Positions 16,865 through 25,027 of a DNA stretch of 41,028 bases are shown here, one piece after another. The notes beneath the pieces are model-generated. The model was not told the DNA's origin, searched no databases, and saw only the letters and a list, made by a program, of their open reading frames with translations. Every line of letters begins with the position of its first letter. Within the stretch, counting starts at the first letter, position 1. The position numbers and the translations under genes were made by a program. The stretch is from Spirochaetales bacterium. Lineage in GTDB: Bacteria > Spirochaetota > Spirochaetia > JABEVK01. The stretch is from the NCBI GenBank assembly GCA_013044245.1, contig JABEVK010000047.1, positions 1 to 41,028 on the forward strand, in the 5' to 3' direction.

Positions 16865-17758
16865 TCAGGATCGTAAAAATTTGCCTGTCAGTTTGAGGAA
16901 CAAGTCCTCAAGATCGGGTTTGTGCACCGAGAGGCGGGTCAAATCGATTTTGGCTTCTAATAAACTGCGGATGGTACCATCTAAGTCCGAGGTTTCGATT
17001 TCGACGTGACCTGCACGAATTTCTAAGTCATGACAGCAGGTCAGCTTTTGCAAATCGGAAGGGTTGGCTACTGCTTCTTCGGGAATGGTGACCAAGGCCC
17101 CTGCGAAGTGCTGTCGTAACAGCTGGGTGGGGGTGTCCCTCTCCAGAATAACGCCGTGATCCATAATGGCGATTTCGTCGCACAGCAGTTCGGCCTCATC
17201 CATATAGTGGGTGGTCAACAAGATGGTGGTTCCCTCGGCTTTGATACGGTTAACGAGGTCCCAAAAGTGGCGGCGAGCCTGAGGGTCAAGGCCGGTGGTC
17301 GGTTCGTCCAGAAAGACCAACTCAGGACGGGGAATCACTGCCAAAGCCAACAGCATCCGTTGCCGTTGGCCGCCCGAGAGCTTCTGGTTATCACGGTTGA
17401 GAATATCGGAAAGACTACACAGCTCAATCACCTCGGCCAGGGGGCGTGGATTCGGGTAAAAGGCTGAAAATAATTCTATCGTTTCTTTTACTGTGATGAA
17501 CTCGGGTAAGGCGGTAGATTGAAACTGAATACCCACCTTTTCACGGAACTTGGGGCCAATGGGCTGGCCCTCGAATAAAACCTGACCCGACGACGGAGAC
17601 AGTATCCCCTCCATCATTTCAATGGTGGTCGTCTTACCAGCACCGTTGGGCCCCAACAAGCCAAAACAGATCCCTTGGGGGATGCCAAACGAAAGGTTGT
17701 CCACAGCCGTTAGCGAACCGTACACTTTGCTCAGATTTTCGACACGGAGGATATCCAT
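16865..17758 (-). CDS. ABC exporter ATP-binding protein
   Basis: A 297-residue ATPase from ATG 17758 (MDILRVENLSKVYG). It has Walker A GPNGAGKTT, the signature LSGGQRQRM, Walker B LVFLDEPTTGLD and the H-loop TTHYMDEAE. The extra C-terminal domain of about 80 residues is usual for DrrA/CcmA-like export ATPases. It powers the permease encoded next. A TTG at 17776 would add six residues. Neither start has a convincing ribosome site, so the start is uncertain. It lies 59 bp after trpA on the same strand with no terminator seen, so some read-through from the trp operon is likely. Confidence 0.93.
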   Translation of the reverse strand: MDILRVENLSKVYGSLTAVDNLSFGIPQGICFGLLGPNGAGKTTTIEMMEGILSPSSGQVLFEGQPIGPKFREKVGIQFQSTALPEFITVKETIELFSAFYPNPRPLAEVIELCSLSDILNRDNQKLSGGQRQRMLLALAVIPRPELVFLDEPTTGLDPQARRHFWDLVNRIKAEGTTILLTTHYMDEAELLCDEIAIMDHGVILERDTPTQLLRQHFAGALVTIPEEAVANPSDLQKLTCCHDLEIRAGHVEIETSDLDGTIRSLLEAKIDLTRLSVHKPDLEDLFLKLTGKFLRS

Positions 17759-17817
17759 GACCAAGATAATCGACAAAGTTGCTCAGGAAGTCAACGACCG
17801 GGATAAACCTAAACCAG

Positions 17818-18582
17818 TCAAACCTCCGATAGGCTTCGGGCTTGCGCAGTTAAACGCTGAGACACCAGTTGAAGGCGTTTGTCTTCAGGAAGGTCCTCTT
17901 TCCACGCTTGGGAAAGTGTGCGGACAAAGGCGCTCCCGACGACAACCGCATGAGCGCGCGGGGCTAAGGCCCGAACTTGATCTGGGCTATCGATGCCAAA
18001 CCCGGCTAGAACCTTTGTCTGTGCATGTAACCCAGACAAGAAGAACTCGAGGTCGGGAGTGAGCGTGGTGTGAACCCCGGTGATCCCTGTACGGATGGCG
18101 GTGTACACCCATTCAGGCTTTAAGGCCAATAACTCCTTGAGCCTGGTAGGGGAAACTGTAGGGACAATGACCGGAACGATGGGCACCCCCGCCGCACGAC
18201 CGGCTTCGAACAACCCCTCATCGGCGCCGGGGATCAAGTCAGGGATAATCAAACCAACGCCTTGGCGCGCTGCCTCAGCCACAAACGCCTCGACACCCCG
18301 CGCGACGACAATACTGGCATAGCTCATAACAAACACCCGAATGCTAGGAAACTCTTGGCGAAATCCCGAAACAAGCTCCCAGCCCTTGGCAACCTTGAAG
18401 CCCGCCTCTAGTGCCTGGGTACACGCGGCTTGGATGGCTGGGCCGTCGGCGCTGGGGTCTGAAAACGGAAACTGCACTTCCAGATAGGTCGCACCGCCGC
18501 GTGCCAGGGCTCGTGCCGCCTCTTGGCTGGCTTTCTGATTGGGATAACCAGCAACCAAATGGGCCATCAGGTTAACTTTCAT
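17818..18582 (-). CDS. trpA: Tryptophan synthase alpha subunit
   Basis: A 254-residue TIM barrel that cleaves indole-3-glycerol phosphate to indole and glyceraldehyde 3-phosphate. The catalytic Glu and Asp are in LEVQFPFSDPSADGPAIQ, matching the family's E49 and D60 context. The phosphate-binding end GFGIDSPDQV and VVVGSAFV is present. It is slightly short (family about 260-270) because the N-terminal helix is trimmed. The loop-6 region reads GITGVH instead of the common VTG-x-R. The ATG overlaps the end of trpB by 11 bp. The partner TrpB is adjacent, as usual. Confidence 0.95.
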   Translation of the reverse strand: MKVNLMAHLVAGYPNQKASQEAARALARGGATYLEVQFPFSDPSADGPAIQAACTQALEAGFKVAKGWELVSGFRQEFPSIRVFVMSYASIVVARGVEAFVAEAARQGVGLIIPDLIPGADEGLFEAGRAAGVPIVPVIVPTVSPTRLKELLALKPEWVYTAIRTGITGVHTTLTPDLEFFLSGLHAQTKVLAGFGIDSPDQVRALAPRAHAVVVGSAFVRTLSQAWKEDLPEDKRLQLVSQRLTAQARSLSEV

Positions 18583-19792
18583 GGCGTTGTACCTCGTCTT
18601 TGAGAAACTGGAACCAGGGTTCTGGGTTGATGTATTTGGCGCTGATAAAGATGTCCTTATCGCCCCGGCCGGACATGTTGACGATGAGCGCCTGATCGCG
18701 GGGGAGCGTCGGTGCTAGTTTGAGGGCGACTGCCCCGGCGTGAGCAGATTCAAGCGCAAAAACTACCCCTTCGTGGCGTGCAAAAAACTTCACGGCGTCT
18801 AAGACTTCGGTGTCACTGGCCGAGGTGAACTCGATACGCCCGGTTTGCCCCAATGCGGCCAACTGAGGACCAATACCGGCATAGTCGAGACCGGCCGATA
18901 CCGAGTGGGTGTCCATGACTTGTCCATCATCGTCCAAAAGGAAAAAGCTCTTGTAGCCTTGGACAATTCCTGGGCGCCCCTCGCCGCTCATCCGAACGGC
19001 GTTCTGGCCGTGTCCTGGGCCACGTCCTCCGGCTTCGACACCGATTAACCGGGGCCGAGGTTTGTCCAGGAAAGGTTCAAAAAAGCCAATCGAGTTGGAA
19101 CCACCACCCACACAGGCGATCATTGCGGCGACGTTAAGGTCTTGGGTTTGCTGGGCGACTTCGCGGCCGATTACAGCCTGAAATTCGCGCACCATGTCAG
19201 GAAATGGTGACGGGCCTAGGGCACTGCCTAGTAGGTAGTGGGTGTCAGGAAAGCTCCCTGACCAATCGCGAAGGGCCTCGTTGACCGCATCCTTGAGGGT
19301 TTGAGAGCCGCTTTTGACGCTAACGACCTCGGCTCCATAGAGTTCCATCAAAAAGACATTGGGGCGTTGGCGACGAATGTCAACTTCGCCCATATAAATG
19401 CGGCAGGGTAAACCAAACTTGGCGCAAACGGCCGCGGTAGCAACACCGTGTTGTCCGGCGCCAGTTTCGGCAATGATGCGGGTCTTGCCCATGCGGCGGG
19501 CTAAAAGTACCTGCCCCACGGCATTATTGATTTTATGTGCCCCGGTGTTGGCAAGTCCTTCGAGCTTGATATAGATCTGAGCTCCCCCCAAAAGCTTTGA
19601 GGCATTCCTTGCCGGGAGGAGCGGGGTTGGGCGGCCAATATATTCTTTTTGAATTTGGGCCAACTCATTCAAAAAGTTCGGGTCGCCCATCGCCGTGATA
19701 AAGGCGTTTTCTAGCTCTTCGAGCGGGGCGCGAAGAACCTCGGCGACAAAACGTCCTCCGAACTGTCCAAAAAAATCGTTAAACACAGGCAT
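18572..19792 (-). CDS. trpB: Tryptophan synthase beta subunit
   Basis: A 406-residue PLP enzyme that joins indole and serine to give tryptophan. The start PVFNDFFGQFGGRFVAE and the PLP lysine block HKINNAVGQ are typical. So are the catalytic-loop context AETGAGQHGVAT, the PLP phosphate loop CVGGGSNSIG and the C-terminal MSGRGDKD. Length and motifs are those of the standard TrpB1, not TrpB2. It overlaps trpCF by 14 bp and trpA by 11 bp, indicating tight translational coupling. Confidence 0.97.
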   Translation of the reverse strand: MPVFNDFFGQFGGRFVAEVLRAPLEELENAFITAMGDPNFLNELAQIQKEYIGRPTPLLPARNASKLLGGAQIYIKLEGLANTGAHKINNAVGQVLLARRMGKTRIIAETGAGQHGVATAAVCAKFGLPCRIYMGEVDIRRQRPNVFLMELYGAEVVSVKSGSQTLKDAVNEALRDWSGSFPDTHYLLGSALGPSPFPDMVREFQAVIGREVAQQTQDLNVAAMIACVGGGSNSIGFFEPFLDKPRPRLIGVEAGGRGPGHGQNAVRMSGEGRPGIVQGYKSFFLLDDDGQVMDTHSVSAGLDYAGIGPQLAALGQTGRIEFTSASDTEVLDAVKFFARHEGVVFALESAHAGAVALKLAPTLPRDQALIVNMSGRGDKDIFISAKYINPEPWFQFLKDEVQRHES

Positions 19793-21230
19793 GGTCGATC
19801 TCCTGAAAATACTGACGAAGTTTGACGGGGTCCTTATGACCGGGGGTTGCCTCTAAGCGGCTGGAGGCATCGACGAGTTCTGGTTTCCACGTGGCTAGCA
19901 CATGAGCAATGTTGTCAGGTCCTAAACCACCAGCCAGCCAAAGCGGACGGGGCCCTAGGGCCGCAAGAACATCGTCGGGAATCCTCTGGCCGGTACCACC
20001 GGTCAGGATGCGGCCTTCGGAATCCTTGGCAAAGGCATCAGCGAGAAGTCGCGGGGCAACCCCGTTAAGGTAAAGGGAAAAGGCGGCAGGAGTGTCGGCT
20101 CCCACAGCTTTGTACGCCCGTTGGGCCCAGGCATCGACCAACTCGGGGGTTTCGTGGCCATGAAACTGAACGGCATCGATAACACCCTCCTCGAGAAGAT
20201 CTGAAATCTCCTCGGGCAGGGGGTCGTTCGGACCAAGAGCAACAACACCAACTTTAAGAGCCCGCGTCATCAGAGTACGTACAAACCCGGGTTCCACCCG
20301 CCGGGGCGAGGGCGCAAAAATAAAGCCTAGGACATCGGCCCCTAGCTCATCAGCCAGTTCTACGTCCTCGCGGTGCGCCAGACCGCAAATTTTTACCAAC
20401 GGGCGTCCGGGTCGGGCACGCTCATACAGCCGTGACCAAAACGAGGGCTTATCGGCGGGGTGGTGTGCCCACGGCGGAGAAAAGGTCTTGACCAGCTGAC
20501 TAGCCAGTCGAGGTTCGCGAACCGCGCCCTCTCCTACTAAGATTCCTTGAAAACCCGCCTCAGCACACCAGGCGGCTTCTTCGGGACGAAATATCCCCGA
20601 CTCAAAAACCAGTTTTGTTGTCCAGTCGACGTGAGGTCGAACCTTGAGGGGGATGGCGCGATCGAGAGTGAAGTCTCCTAAGTTGCGGCAGTTGATCCCA
20701 GTAAAGCTTGGCTTTAACGGTCGGGCTCGTGCGATGTCCTGTTCATCATGAACTTCAACAAACACCGCCAGACCTAACTGCTCGGCATAGTGTTTTAAGT
20801 CAGCCAGGTCCTTGGCGGTCAATAGCGAGGCAATCAGCAAGACGGCATCAGCGCCCGCCCGGTACGACACCTCAAGGTCTTCACGGTCCGTTAAAAAGTC
20901 CTTGCGCAGAATGGAAGTTTGGGGAAACGCCGCTTTGACATCGATCAGGTCTTGCAAGGATCCCGAGAAATAGTCTTCTTCGGTAAGAACTGAGATCGTT
21001 TGAATTCCCGCTTCGACATAGTGCCGGGCTTGGGTAACGGCATTTAACCCCGAGTGAATGTCCCCCCGGCTGGGACTTCGGCGTTTGACTTCGCAGATCA
21101 CAAAGGGTGAGCGTCCAAAAGGAACGAGCGGAACGGTACGAGCCGCTGGCACCGCGTGACCAAAGGTGTGTCCCTCGCGAGAAATACGGTCCAACCGCTT
21201 AGCGACAATATCGCGTTTGATGTCCGTCAC
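19779..21230 (-). CDS. trpCF: Fused indole-3-glycerol phosphate synthase / phosphoribosylanthranilate isomerase
   Basis: A 483-residue bifunctional enzyme performing steps 3 and 4 of tryptophan synthesis. Residues 1 to about 260 are TrpC: ICEVKRRSPSRGDI, ILRKDFLTD, ADAVLLIASLL, INCRNLGDF, VFESGIF and ILVGEGAV. About 275-483 are TrpF: VKICGLAHREDVELA, LGFIF, VDAVQFHG-like, GGTG and LAGGLGPDNI. The TrpF end reads VDASSRLEATPGHKD where DVSSG-E is usual, a mild deviation. The order C then F is as in E. coli. A strong AAGGAGGAA precedes the ATG. It is separated from trpGD by a DinB-fold gene. Confidence 0.95.
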   Translation of the reverse strand: MTDIKRDIVAKRLDRISREGHTFGHAVPAARTVPLVPFGRSPFVICEVKRRSPSRGDIHSGLNAVTQARHYVEAGIQTISVLTEEDYFSGSLQDLIDVKAAFPQTSILRKDFLTDREDLEVSYRAGADAVLLIASLLTAKDLADLKHYAEQLGLAVFVEVHDEQDIARARPLKPSFTGINCRNLGDFTLDRAIPLKVRPHVDWTTKLVFESGIFRPEEAAWCAEAGFQGILVGEGAVREPRLASQLVKTFSPPWAHHPADKPSFWSRLYERARPGRPLVKICGLAHREDVELADELGADVLGFIFAPSPRRVEPGFVRTLMTRALKVGVVALGPNDPLPEEISDLLEEGVIDAVQFHGHETPELVDAWAQRAYKAVGADTPAAFSLYLNGVAPRLLADAFAKDSEGRILTGGTGQRIPDDVLAALGPRPLWLAGGLGPDNIAHVLATWKPELVDASSRLEATPGHKDPVKLRQYFQEIDHACV

Positions 21231-21286
21231 GCCGTTCCTCCTTGAACAAAGCTTACGTTAGCTGCTTACCGCATTCTCAAGCTAGC

Positions 21287-21823
21287 TTACAGCATCCAAA
21301 CTCGGGTCATTCCCGAGTAGTCGTTATCGATACCCCATTCGTCGAGAATCTGACTCAACGCTCCTCGGTGGTGGGTCTGGTGATTCAAAAGGTGCAAAAT
21401 AAGGCCGACCCACGGAGCTGTGACACTTTTGCCTTGAAAGTTGGTGTAGGTAAAATTTTCGTCGAGACGACTTTCAGGGATTTCGGCTACAAAGAGTTTC
21501 CACGCTTGATCTAGCTTGTGGCGCAGGGCAACGTACTCGTCCCAAGTATTGAACAGAATCTTTCCAATACCGGTTTCGGGCAGGTCAGCGGTCAGGGGTT
21601 TCAAGCTGGGTGCTAAGCCATTGTCGCCAAAGCGGCGAAGCCAAGCTAAATCTGATGACGCAATGTGGTTCAAAATTCCCTTGGCAGATTTAAAAAAGGA
21701 ACCCACAGGGGTTTCCCAGCGCGGTGAGGCCCCTGTCGATAATGGGGCCAAGATTTTTTCGACATCGCGGTTGACTTGTTCATTGTAATCAACCCATTTT
21801 TTGAGAATCGCTAAAGCGGTCAT
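21287..21823 (-). CDS. DinB-family (four-helix metal-binding) protein
   Basis: A 178-residue DinB/YfiT-like protein. The three expected metal-binding histidines are visible: NHIASSDLAW near residue 53, and HQTHHRGALSQIL near the C-terminus (H-x3-H type). The family includes thiol-dependent transferases and many damage- or stress-induced proteins of unknown activity. It has its own strong ribosome site (GAAGGAGGA). It lies inside the trp gene cluster, 38 bp after trpGD and 56 bp before trpCF. A role in tryptophan synthesis is not indicated; it may be a passenger. Confidence 0.85.
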   Translation of the reverse strand: MTALAILKKWVDYNEQVNRDVEKILAPLSTGASPRWETPVGSFFKSAKGILNHIASSDLAWLRRFGDNGLAPSLKPLTADLPETGIGKILFNTWDEYVALRHKLDQAWKLFVAEIPESRLDENFTYTNFQGKSVTAPWVGLILHLLNHQTHHRGALSQILDEWGIDNDYSGMTRVWML

Positions 21824-21861
21824 ACGTCCTCCTTCAGACTATACGATTAAAATACGTCGCT

Positions 21862-23466
21862 CTATTCTGAAAAGGCCAGTGTTGCGGCGCGAACCTGGGC
21901 GATTTTTGCGGCCACTCGGCCGTCGGCAAAAGCAGAAGCCGCTTGATGGTAGCCTTCTTCAACGGTTTGAGCCAGACCAGCGAGGTGAAGAGCCGCCCCG
22001 GCATTAAAGCAGACAGCCTCGCGTAACGCAGGGCGACCACCACCGTGAGCTATTTCGAGAGCCATTTCGGCGTTCTCGGTGGCCGTGCCGCCTCGTAAAT
22101 CGGCGAGTTTTCGGCCTTGGATACCGACCGACAGCGGGTCCAAAACAGTCTCGACGAGCTCTTCGCCACGAAATCGCCAGGTTTTTGTGACAGCACCCAC
22201 CGAGATTTCATCTAACCCGTCGGTACCAAAGACGATCAGGGCGTCCTCGACTCCCAAGATTCGGGCTGCTCGGGCGATCAGGGGGCCCAGGTTTTCTTCG
22301 TATACACCAATCAGTTGCCGGTTGGCGCCTGCGGGGTTCACTAGGGGCCCCAAGAGGTTCATGATGGTTTTCACGCCGAGTTCTTTGCGAACAGGACTAG
22401 CGAATTTCATGGCACCGTGGTAGACGGGAGCAAACAAAAACGTAAAGCCGGTCTTTTCAAGAACTTGAGCGGCCTGTTCGGGTTTCAGATCGATCTTGAA
22501 CCCTAAAGCGCCATAAAAGTCCGCCGCTCCGGAACGGGAGCTCACCGCCCTATTGCCGTGCTTGGCCACTTGCGCTCCGCAGGCGGCGGCAGTCAAAGCC
22601 GCCATCGAGGAAATGTTGAAGGTCCCCTGCTCGTCGCCTCCCGTTCCTACGATGTCGAGGTAGGTTCCCGCTACCGAGGTAGGAAAGGGTGTCCGTTTGC
22701 GTTGTAAAACAGCGGCACACCCGGCGACTTCTTCGGGGTGAATCCCTTTTAAACTGAGGCCTACAAAAATGGCGGCAATTTGGGCTGGGCTGAGGTTGCC
22801 TTCGGTGAGCTCTTCCATAAACGATTCCGCTTCGGCCTGGCTCAGGTCTTTTTTTGCCATAACCTTGCGGACCAGAGGTTGGAACTCAAAGCTTTCTCGC
22901 CGGTAATTGAGAAAGTTTTTCAAAAGACGCTTTCCGTGTTCACTGGCGATCGATTCGGGGTGAAACTGCACCCCCTCAATGGGGAAGTTCTTGTGTCGAA
23001 CACCCATGATTTCACCGTCGGGACTCGTGGCGGTCACCTCGAGCGTATCGGGTAAGGTCTCACGGTCGATGACGAGGCTATGGTAGCGCGTAAAAACCGA
23101 AGGGGTGGGAATTGAACGAAACAGGCCTTTCCCGTCGACCGTGATGGGCTGGGTTTTACCGTGAACAATCTCTTTGGCCCCGATGATCTTGGCGCCAAAG
23201 GCATAGCCGATGGCTTGGTGGCCCAGGCAGATCCCTAGCAGGGGAACTGATCCAGCGAACGCCCGAATGACGTCAATCATGCATCCGGCTTCCTCGGGGC
23301 GTCCTGGTCCAGGTGACAGAATAATCGCCTTGGGGTTCAACCGACGAATGTCCTCAACACTGGTTTGGTCATTACGGACTACCTGGACTTCTTCGTCAGT
23401 AATCTCGCAGAGGTATTGGTAGATGTTGTAGGTGAACGAATCATAGTTATCCAGCAATAGAATCAT
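21862..23466 (-). CDS. trpGD: Fused anthranilate synthase glutamine amidotransferase / anthranilate phosphoribosyltransferase
   Basis: A 534-residue fusion. Residues 1 to about 190 are the TrpG class-I amidotransferase: LLLDNYDSFTYN, oxyanion SPGPG, nucleophile Cys in GICLGHQAIGYAFG, and His/Glu in VQFHPES. About 200-534 are TrpD: GTGGDEQGTFNISS, AKHGNRAVSSRSGAAD, and LLGPLVNPA-like. It supplies ammonia to TrpE and then attaches phosphoribose to anthranilate. ATG 23466 is chosen because GGAGGT (23472-23477) precedes it and the protein then starts directly with the conserved MILLLDNYDS. An upstream in-frame extension to 23565 lies inside trpE and is rejected. Fusion order G-D matches the enterobacterial one. 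Confidence 0.95.
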   Translation of the reverse strand: MILLLDNYDSFTYNIYQYLCEITDEEVQVVRNDQTSVEDIRRLNPKAIILSPGPGRPEEAGCMIDVIRAFAGSVPLLGICLGHQAIGYAFGAKIIGAKEIVHGKTQPITVDGKGLFRSIPTPSVFTRYHSLVIDRETLPDTLEVTATSPDGEIMGVRHKNFPIEGVQFHPESIASEHGKRLLKNFLNYRRESFEFQPLVRKVMAKKDLSQAEAESFMEELTEGNLSPAQIAAIFVGLSLKGIHPEEVAGCAAVLQRKRTPFPTSVAGTYLDIVGTGGDEQGTFNISSMAALTAAACGAQVAKHGNRAVSSRSGAADFYGALGFKIDLKPEQAAQVLEKTGFTFLFAPVYHGAMKFASPVRKELGVKTIMNLLGPLVNPAGANRQLIGVYEENLGPLIARAARILGVEDALIVFGTDGLDEISVGAVTKTWRFRGEELVETVLDPLSVGIQGRKLADLRGGTATENAEMALEIAHGGGRPALREAVCFNAGAALHLAGLAQTVEEGYHQAASAFADGRVAAKIAQVRAATLAFSE

Positions 23467-23467
23467 T

Positions 23468-24862
23468 TTACACCTCCAGCCCCAGGCTTCGCGCCAGGGC
23501 TCGCATTTTCTCGTTGGTTTCTTCGAGCTCTCGTTCCGGCTGAGAGTCAAACACCACACCGGCACCTGCCTGTAAGATCATGGTGTCGCCCTTTTTGAGA
23601 GCACTGCGGATGGCGATACAGGTGTCGAGGTTGCCGTTGGGCGACAGATGCCCGACTACACCGGCATAAAAACGACGGGGTTCGGGTTCTAGTCCGTCAA
23701 GGATCTCGATGGCCCGAATTTTTGGGGCCCCCGAAACGGTACCGGCCGGAAACGAGGCGCGCAGGGCATCGATACCCAATTGCCCCTCTGCTAAGCGGCC
23801 CTGCACGTTACTTACCATGTGCATCACATGGCTGTAGCGTTCCACGGTGTACGACTCGGTAACCTCAACACTACCCGGCTGACAAAGTCGACCCAGGTCA
23901 TTGCGGGCCAGATCGACTAACATGAGGTGCTCGGCACGCTCTTTGGTGTCGGCTAAAAGCTCCGCTTCGAGCTCGCGGTCTTCGAGTGGTGTTTTTCCGC
24001 GTCGCCGTGTACCCGCAATGGGGCGGATTTCGGCAAGCCCATCTTTGACTTTGACATGAACTTCTGGCGAGGCTCCAAAGAGTTGATAATCGCCAAAATC
24101 GAGATAAAACAGGTACGGTGAGGGGTTTGTTGAGCGCAAGCGGCGGTAGGCTTCTAACGCCGGCATGGTGGTCTTAACACGAATACGGCGACTGGGTACC
24201 GCCTGAAGCAGGTCACCCGCTACAATGTGACGGCGGACTTCTTCAACATTGTGGCGAAAGGTAGCATCGGCGTCGTAAGCCTGGGGCAAAATTTCTGCCG
24301 GGTAGTTTTGACCCGAGTCGTCGAGGGCTGACCAATCGCCGTCTTGAATTTGAGCCTCGATGTCGGTAAGTGCCTGTTCCAGATCAATCTGACTTTCTTT
24401 GTAATTTAACCCAACCAAGTAGATCAAATCAGTGTAATGATCATAGATTAAAAAAACATGTCCAAAAAGGAATACAGCATCGGGAAGGTGCAGATCGTCT
24501 TTTTTTTTCGTTACCTTGATCGTGTCACAAAAGCGGCAGAACTCGTAGGAAAGATAACCCACACCCCCAGCCGGAAACGGAAAATCTTGGGCAGGGTCGG
24601 CGTGCTGACGGGCAAAGTACATCAGAACATCGAGAATGTCACGGTAGGGGGCTTTGATGCGAAACTTTCGACCGTCTTTGTGCAGACGGACCGTCGTTCC
24701 TTCTTGGCTAACCCGAAAGGCTTCTTTGAGCATGAGGACGCTGTAGCGTTCTCGACCTTTTTTATAGCTGGAAGACTCCAGCACGACTTTGGCGCTTAGC
24801 TTGACGGCCAAACTGTAGGGGGTAAAGCGTTCACCGCTGAGGATGCGGACCAAGGTTTCCAA
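23468..24862 (-). CDS. trpE: Anthranilate synthase component I
   Basis: A 464-residue chorismate-using enzyme that makes anthranilate with the TrpG domain. The C-terminal chorismate-binding domain has PIAGTRRRGKTPLEDRELEAELL, LVDLARNDLGR, GTVSGAPKIRAIEILDGLEP and the final QAGAGVVFDSQPERE. The N-terminal ESSSYKKGRERYSVL resembles the tryptophan-sensing LLES region, suggesting feedback inhibition. The start is TTG at 24862: AAGGAG (24870-24875) lies 7 nt upstream. An ATG at 24925 and an earlier start at 24958 lie at or upstream of the promoter and lack ribosome sites. The trpE stop is 1 nt from the trpG ATG. Confidence 0.94.
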   Translation of the reverse strand: METLVRILSGERFTPYSLAVKLSAKVVLESSSYKKGRERYSVLMLKEAFRVSQEGTTVRLHKDGRKFRIKAPYRDILDVLMYFARQHADPAQDFPFPAGGVGYLSYEFCRFCDTIKVTKKKDDLHLPDAVFLFGHVFLIYDHYTDLIYLVGLNYKESQIDLEQALTDIEAQIQDGDWSALDDSGQNYPAEILPQAYDADATFRHNVEEVRRHIVAGDLLQAVPSRRIRVKTTMPALEAYRRLRSTNPSPYLFYLDFGDYQLFGASPEVHVKVKDGLAEIRPIAGTRRRGKTPLEDRELEAELLADTKERAEHLMLVDLARNDLGRLCQPGSVEVTESYTVERYSHVMHMVSNVQGRLAEGQLGIDALRASFPAGTVSGAPKIRAIEILDGLEPEPRRFYAGVVGHLSPNGNLDTCIAIRSALKKGDTMILQAGAGVVFDSQPERELEETNEKMRALARSLGLEV

Positions 24863-24878
24863 CGGAAGACTCCTTACT

Positions 24879-24896
24879 GTTTCTATTGACAGAAAC
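24879..24896 (-). promoter_or_regulatory. Inverted repeat in the trp leader
   Basis: GTTTCT-N6-AGAAAC is a perfect 6+6 inverted repeat between the predicted transcription start (about 24899) and the trpE Shine-Dalgarno. It could be an operator or a 5' hairpin. No leader peptide with Trp codons fits in the roughly 37-nt leader, so classical attenuation is unlikely. Confidence 0.4.
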
Positions 24897-24905
24897 GATA
24901 GGTAT

Positions 24906-24934
24906 ACCCTAACAAACCTCCCCATAAGTGTCAA
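24906..24934 (-). promoter_or_regulatory. trp operon promoter
   Basis: On the minus strand, TTGACA (24929-24934), 17-bp spacer and TAGGGT (24906-24911). The -35 is perfect and the -10 matches three of six, including the key T, A and T. Confidence 0.55.
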
Positions 24935-24995
24935 CACCTTTGGTTTGCGAGGCGCCATTCTTGCGTCAGCCTTCGGGCTCGTGGTACGGTTACCT

Positions 24996-25018
24996 CCGGG
25001 TATTCTCCGGATACCCGG
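24996..25018 (+). promoter_or_regulatory. Hairpin overlapping the ribosome site of the dual immunophilin
   Basis: CCGGGTAT-N7-ATACCCGG is a perfect 8+8 inverted repeat that can extend by a U-G and a C-G pair to 24994-25020. Its 3' arm includes the start of the Shine-Dalgarno GGGGAG (25017-25022), so folding should hide part of the ribosome site of the gene starting at 25028. Confidence 0.5.
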
Positions 25019-25027
25019 GGAGAAATC

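Noticed and set aside
23467-23565. Upstream extension of trpGD
   Set aside because: It lies inside trpE, is unlike TrpG, and GGAGGT precedes ATG 23466.
24500-24508. Nine-T run inside trpE as a slippage switch
   Set aside because: It encodes Lys codons (KKK) in an otherwise intact biosynthetic enzyme; slippage would only break the gene.
24863-24958. Upstream extension of trpE
   Set aside because: It reads through the predicted promoter and leader; TTG 24862 has an ideal ribosome site.
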